Below are positions 22,916 to 25,330 of a stretch of 25,330 nt of DNA, in pieces. The stretch covers positions 1-25,330 of the forward strand of contig NZ_CALIIU010000002.1 of assembly GCF_938017775.1 (NCBI RefSeq), in the 5' to 3' direction. Source of the stretch: an uncultured Campylobacter sp. GTDB taxonomy: Bacteria; Campylobacterota; Campylobacteria; Campylobacterales; Campylobacteraceae. The translations under genes and the position numbers were made by a program. How positions within the stretch are numbered: position 1 is the stretch's first letter; each line of letters starts with the position of its first letter. The notes beneath the pieces are model-generated. The model was not told the DNA's origin, searched no databases, and saw only the letters and a list, made by a program, of their open reading frames with translations.

Positions 22916-24013
22916 TTGGATAATTACGAATACACGGAACTTTTAAAAACCCTAAATACTAAAGTCGAAAATATCGCTGGCGTCGTAAAACCGGAGAATA
23001 TTAAAGCGCGCCTAAAAGAGATCGAGGAGCTTGAAAACGATCAAAATCTCTGGCAGGACGTCGCAAAAGCAGGCGCCATCGGCAAGGAAAAAACTAAAAT
23101 TTCAAATATCTTAAATAAATTTCTAAACGCCAAGAATGCCGTAGACGACGCAAAAGCTCTATATGAGCTGGCAAACTCGGAAAACGACGAAGAGACGATA
23201 AACTCGCTTTTTGCCGAAGCGGACGAGCTAGAGGACAAGATCATAAATTTAGAAATTTCTATGATGCTTAGCGGCGAAAACGACGATAAAAACGCTATTG
23301 TCAGCATTCATCCGGGCGCGGGCGGTACGGAGAGCAATGACTGGGCGAGTATGTTATACCGCATGTATCTGCGCTTTTGCGAGCGAGAGGGCTTTAAGAT
23401 CGAGGTTTTGGACTTTCAAGAGGGCGAGGAAGCGGGTCTTAAGGACGTTAGCTTCATCGTGCGCGGCGAGAACGCCTACGGATATCTGAAAGCCGAAAAC
23501 GGTATCCATCGCCTGGTGCGCGTAAGCCCATTCGATAGTGCAGGGCGCAGACATACGAGCTTTTCGAGCGTGATGGTAAGCCCCGAGCTAAATGATGATA
23601 TCGAGATAAATATCGAAGAGAAGGATATTCGTGTCGATGTGTTTCGCGCAAGCGGCGCAGGCGGGCAGCATATCAATAAAACTGAAAGCGCCGTGCGTAT
23701 CACGCACATCCCAACGGGTATCGTAGTAAACTGCCAAAATGATAGAAGCCAGCACAAAAACAAAGAAACGGCGATGAAGGTGCTAAAGTCGCGCCTTTAC
23801 GAGCTTGAGCTGATGAAACAGCGCGAAAAGGACGAAAACGTGCCTAAAAGCGAGATAGGCTGGGGGCATCAGATCCGTTCCTACGTACTTTTCCCGTATC
23901 AGCAGGTCAAGGACAACCGCAGCGGCGAGGCGTATAGCCAGACCGACGCGATCTTAGACGGCGATATAAAAAGCATAATCGAAGGCGTTTTGATTTCACA
24001 AGCGAACAAATAA
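22916..24013 (+). CDS. prfB: peptide chain release factor 2
   Basis: 365 residues. Recognises UAA and UGA in the ribosomal A site and triggers peptide release. The anticodon-like SPF tripeptide is at 204-206 (RVSPFDSAG), and the catalytic GGQ at 249-251 (GAGGQHINKTESAVRITHIPTG). The C-terminal SYVLFPYQQVKDNRSGEAY is typical. Start is TTG 22916 with AAAAGG nine bases upstream; no earlier start is in frame before the promoter. The gene is one continuous frame, without the programmed +1 frameshift that regulates prfB in E. coli and many other bacteria. Confidence 0.96.
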   Translation: MDNYEYTELLKTLNTKVENIAGVVKPENIKARLKEIEELENDQNLWQDVAKAGAIGKEKTKISNILNKFLNAKNAVDDAKALYELANSENDEETINSLFAEADELEDKIINLEISMMLSGENDDKNAIVSIHPGAGGTESNDWASMLYRMYLRFCEREGFKIEVLDFQEGEEAGLKDVSFIVRGENAYGYLKAENGIHRLVRVSPFDSAGRRHTSFSSVMVSPELNDDIEINIEEKDIRVDVFRASGAGGQHINKTESAVRITHIPTGIVVNCQNDRSQHKNKETAMKVLKSRLYELELMKQREKDENVPKSEIGWGHQIRSYVLFPYQQVKDNRSGEAYSQTDAILDGDIKSIIEGVLISQANK

Positions 24014-24034
24014 ATTTTTTTCGAAAGGATGAGA

Positions 24035-24370
24035 ATGAGTGAAGATGGAATTTTGCTAGCGCTAGGATATAGCGTAAACGACGCGACGGTCGCACAGCTG
24101 CGAGGAATTTTATCGAAGTGCGATTTTGAGGATAACGAGCTTGATCGCATTGTAGGGCTGAATGATAAGCTTAAAATTTACGGTGCGCACGTGGCGATGT
24201 CGAATTCAAACCCGTATTTTAAGATCAAAAATGACGCTACGAATGAAGAGCGTAAGACCGCTGTGGAGCAGATCATCAGCGCTTGGTCGGAAAAATTTAA
24301 GCTCAAGCTACAAAAGGTCGCGGGCAAAGAGACCTATTACGTTTTGGGTCGCCAAATTTCAAAAAATTAA
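24035..24370 (+). CDS. conserved Campylobacter small protein
   Basis: 111 residues from ATG 24035. The ATG at 24029 lies on top of the ribosome site (AAAGGA 24024-24029), so the second is preferred. Soluble, alternating helix and strand, beginning MSEDGILLALGYSVNDATVAQLRGIL and ending ETYYVLGRQISKN. No known catalytic motif. It lies between prfB and a lipoprotein gene on the same strand and probably belongs to the prfB transcript. Confidence 0.72.
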   Translation: MSEDGILLALGYSVNDATVAQLRGILSKCDFEDNELDRIVGLNDKLKIYGAHVAMSNSNPYFKIKNDATNEERKTAVEQIISAWSEKFKLKLQKVAGKETYYVLGRQISKN

Positions 24371-24380
24371 GGAGCAAAAT

Positions 24381-24818
24381 ATGAAAAAAATTCTAGCTTT
24401 GATCGCCGTCGGGGTGTTTTTGGCAGGCTGCGTTAGCAACGCGCCAAAGAGCGCAGTCGATGCGCCAAAGAGCGGCAAATATTCCTTTGCCGACATTCAA
24501 GACGGTATCCGTGCGATGAACCTACAAGGCGGCGTCGTACAAAGTGATGCGTGCAAAAACGGCAATGGCGCAATGTGCTTAAATTTCGCAGATTCTATGT
24601 ATTCCAAGCACGACTATGCTTCCGCCGCCAATGCCTACAACGCTGCGTGCACGCTCTCCCAAAACTTCCCTGCTTGCCAGAAGCTCGCAGCGATGTTTGA
24701 AAAAGGCGAGGGCGTGGAGCAGAATAAATTCAACGCCATTGACCTATACCGCATCTCGTGCTATTACGGCTACAAGGATGCGTGCGCAAATATGCGCCGC
24801 TTAGGCTACAACGGCTAA
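24381..24818 (+). CDS. Sel1/Hcp-like cysteine-rich lipoprotein
   Basis: 145 residues. The start is ATG 24381 with AAGGAG eight bases before it; the longer open frame upstream is antisense-like shadow. Lipobox LAGC with the anchored cysteine at C17. After a linker there are Sel1-like helical repeats with regularly spaced cysteine pairs (ACKNGNGAMC, ACTLSQNFPAC, SCYYGYKDAC), the disulfide-stapled pattern of Helicobacter cysteine-rich proteins (Hcp). The repeat core FEKGEGVEQNKFNAIDLY is classic Sel1. Likely on the periplasmic face of a membrane; the binding partner is unknown. The repeat number is small (two to three). Confidence 0.82.
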   Translation: MKKILALIAVGVFLAGCVSNAPKSAVDAPKSGKYSFADIQDGIRAMNLQGGVVQSDACKNGNGAMCLNFADSMYSKHDYASAANAYNAACTLSQNFPACQKLAAMFEKGEGVEQNKFNAIDLYRISCYYGYKDACANMRRLGYNG

Positions 24819-24880
24819 GTCTTTGGGATTTAAATTTTAAAATTCTATTTTAGATTTACTCGCTACGAATTAGTTGCTTT

Positions 24881-24916
24881 CAAATTCCATTCCGCCGTAT
24901 CACGGGATGGAATTTG
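24881..24916. terminator. strong 14-bp intergenic hairpin
   Basis: CAAATTCCATTCCG (24881-24894) pairs with CGGGATGGAATTTG (24903-24916) over 14 positions with a single T-G wobble and an 8-nt loop. It lies 62 bases after the lipoprotein gene. There is no long T run, so it may be a processed 3' end, a bidirectional terminator or an intergenic repeat unit. Confidence 0.5.
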
Positions 24917-25055
24917 TTGCATTAAAAATTCTGCATCATACATTTTGATAAAATTTTGTGTCACTTATAGCTAGAGATAAATTTTATCTACATCGTTGAT
25001 ATTTATATTATGTCTAGTTAAGAAATATTCTTTCAATTCAAAATATATAGAATTT

Positions 25056-25286
25056 CTAAATATTGGTATTAAATAATATCTGGAGCAAGCAAATAAGCCG
25101 ATAAACTCTTAATGCGGGTAAAAGCGAAAATCTCCTATCGCCGCTCTTTCCCAAAACAAGACAAAAGATAAATTTTACTAATATATTGCCTACAAATTGA
25201 AACAAAGCAAAGCTCAAAAACCAACGAGCAACTACAAGATCAATCGTCATGAAAACCAAGCATAGCAACACTGCCGCCATAAACAT
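25056..25286 (-). CDS. possible small membrane protein
   Basis: 76 residues from ATG 25286, with AGAGG about eight bases before it; a TTG three codons earlier is also possible. Two hydrophobic segments (about 1-22 and 24-46), then a basic segment KSGDRRFSLLPALRVYRL and a further mildly hydrophobic end. No family recognised. The good ribosome site and long hydrophobic stretches favour a real gene, but it lies at the window edge in AT-rich DNA. Bases 24917-25055 show nothing. Confidence 0.35.
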   Translation of the reverse strand: MFMAAVLLCLVFMTIDLVVARWFLSFALFQFVGNILVKFIFCLVLGKSGDRRFSLLPALRVYRLICLLQILFNTNI

Positions 25287-25330
25287 ATATAGCAATCCTC
25301 TTTTTCCTTTAAAATTTCCTATAAAAAAGG

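Noticed and set aside
24162..24380. Longer N-terminus for the Sel1-like lipoprotein
   Set aside because: The upstream frame overlaps the preceding gene, and a strong ribosome site plus signal peptide start at 24381.

Overview
The window reads as a chromosomal segment of a Campylobacter-type epsilonproteobacterium. Support comes from the housekeeping set (nusA, an HP0268-family gene, miaB, an LPLAT/DUF374 gene, tilS, rimO, panC, prfB), the HP0268-miaB pairing also known from Helicobacter, and spacers crowded with AAATTTT/AAAATTC motifs. The coding base composition suggests one of the less AT-rich oral Campylobacter species. The species is not fixed by what I can see.

Positions 1-11,250 look like an accessory island. 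After the tail of an unrelated membrane-protein gene (1-114) there is a 23-bp copy of a tRNA 3' end ending in CCA on the minus strand (374-396), a typical attachment-site remnant. Immediately inside lie pieces of giant phage/conjugative-element 'polyvalent' proteins. The first (407-2429) has no start, a frame change at a run of seven C, and an in-frame amber codon. The second (3180-6540) is about 1,120 residues, open at both broken ends, with two more nuclease-like modules. The modules resemble the barnase/EndoU/colicin E5-type (PBECR) nucleases of such proteins. Each is followed by the same 15-nt DNA motif encoding IIPQN (or IISQN), and the linkers just before it contain inverted repeats. A 50-residue membrane peptide sits between the two pieces, with its start codon inside a perfect 11-bp stem.

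The large fragment breaks within a few bases of the 3' end of a minus-strand type III-A CRISPR effector operon, csm1(cas10)-csm2-csm3-csm4-csm5 (11108 down to 6541). Csm3 keeps its cleavage aspartate and Cas10 keeps GGDD. Cas10 has no HD nuclease domain, and no cas6, csm6, adaptation gene or CRISPR array is in the window. It looks like a compact interference/signalling module that needs guides and an effector from elsewhere, or is decaying.

From 11,253 onward the content is ordinary chromosome. There is an EamA-type transporter, a DUF4878 lipoprotein overlapping a YiiX-like permuted NlpC/P60 hydrolase, and nusA with its promoter and terminator. A plus-strand cluster follows (HP0268 family, miaB, acyltransferase, conserved hypothetical). 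Next is a tightly coupled minus-strand operon panC-rimO-tilS-metallophosphoesterase. A YqjD/YqjE/YqjK-like membrane operon, prfB, a conserved small protein and a Sel1-like lipoprotein complete the set. The last 500 bases hold a strong hairpin and a possible small membrane protein.
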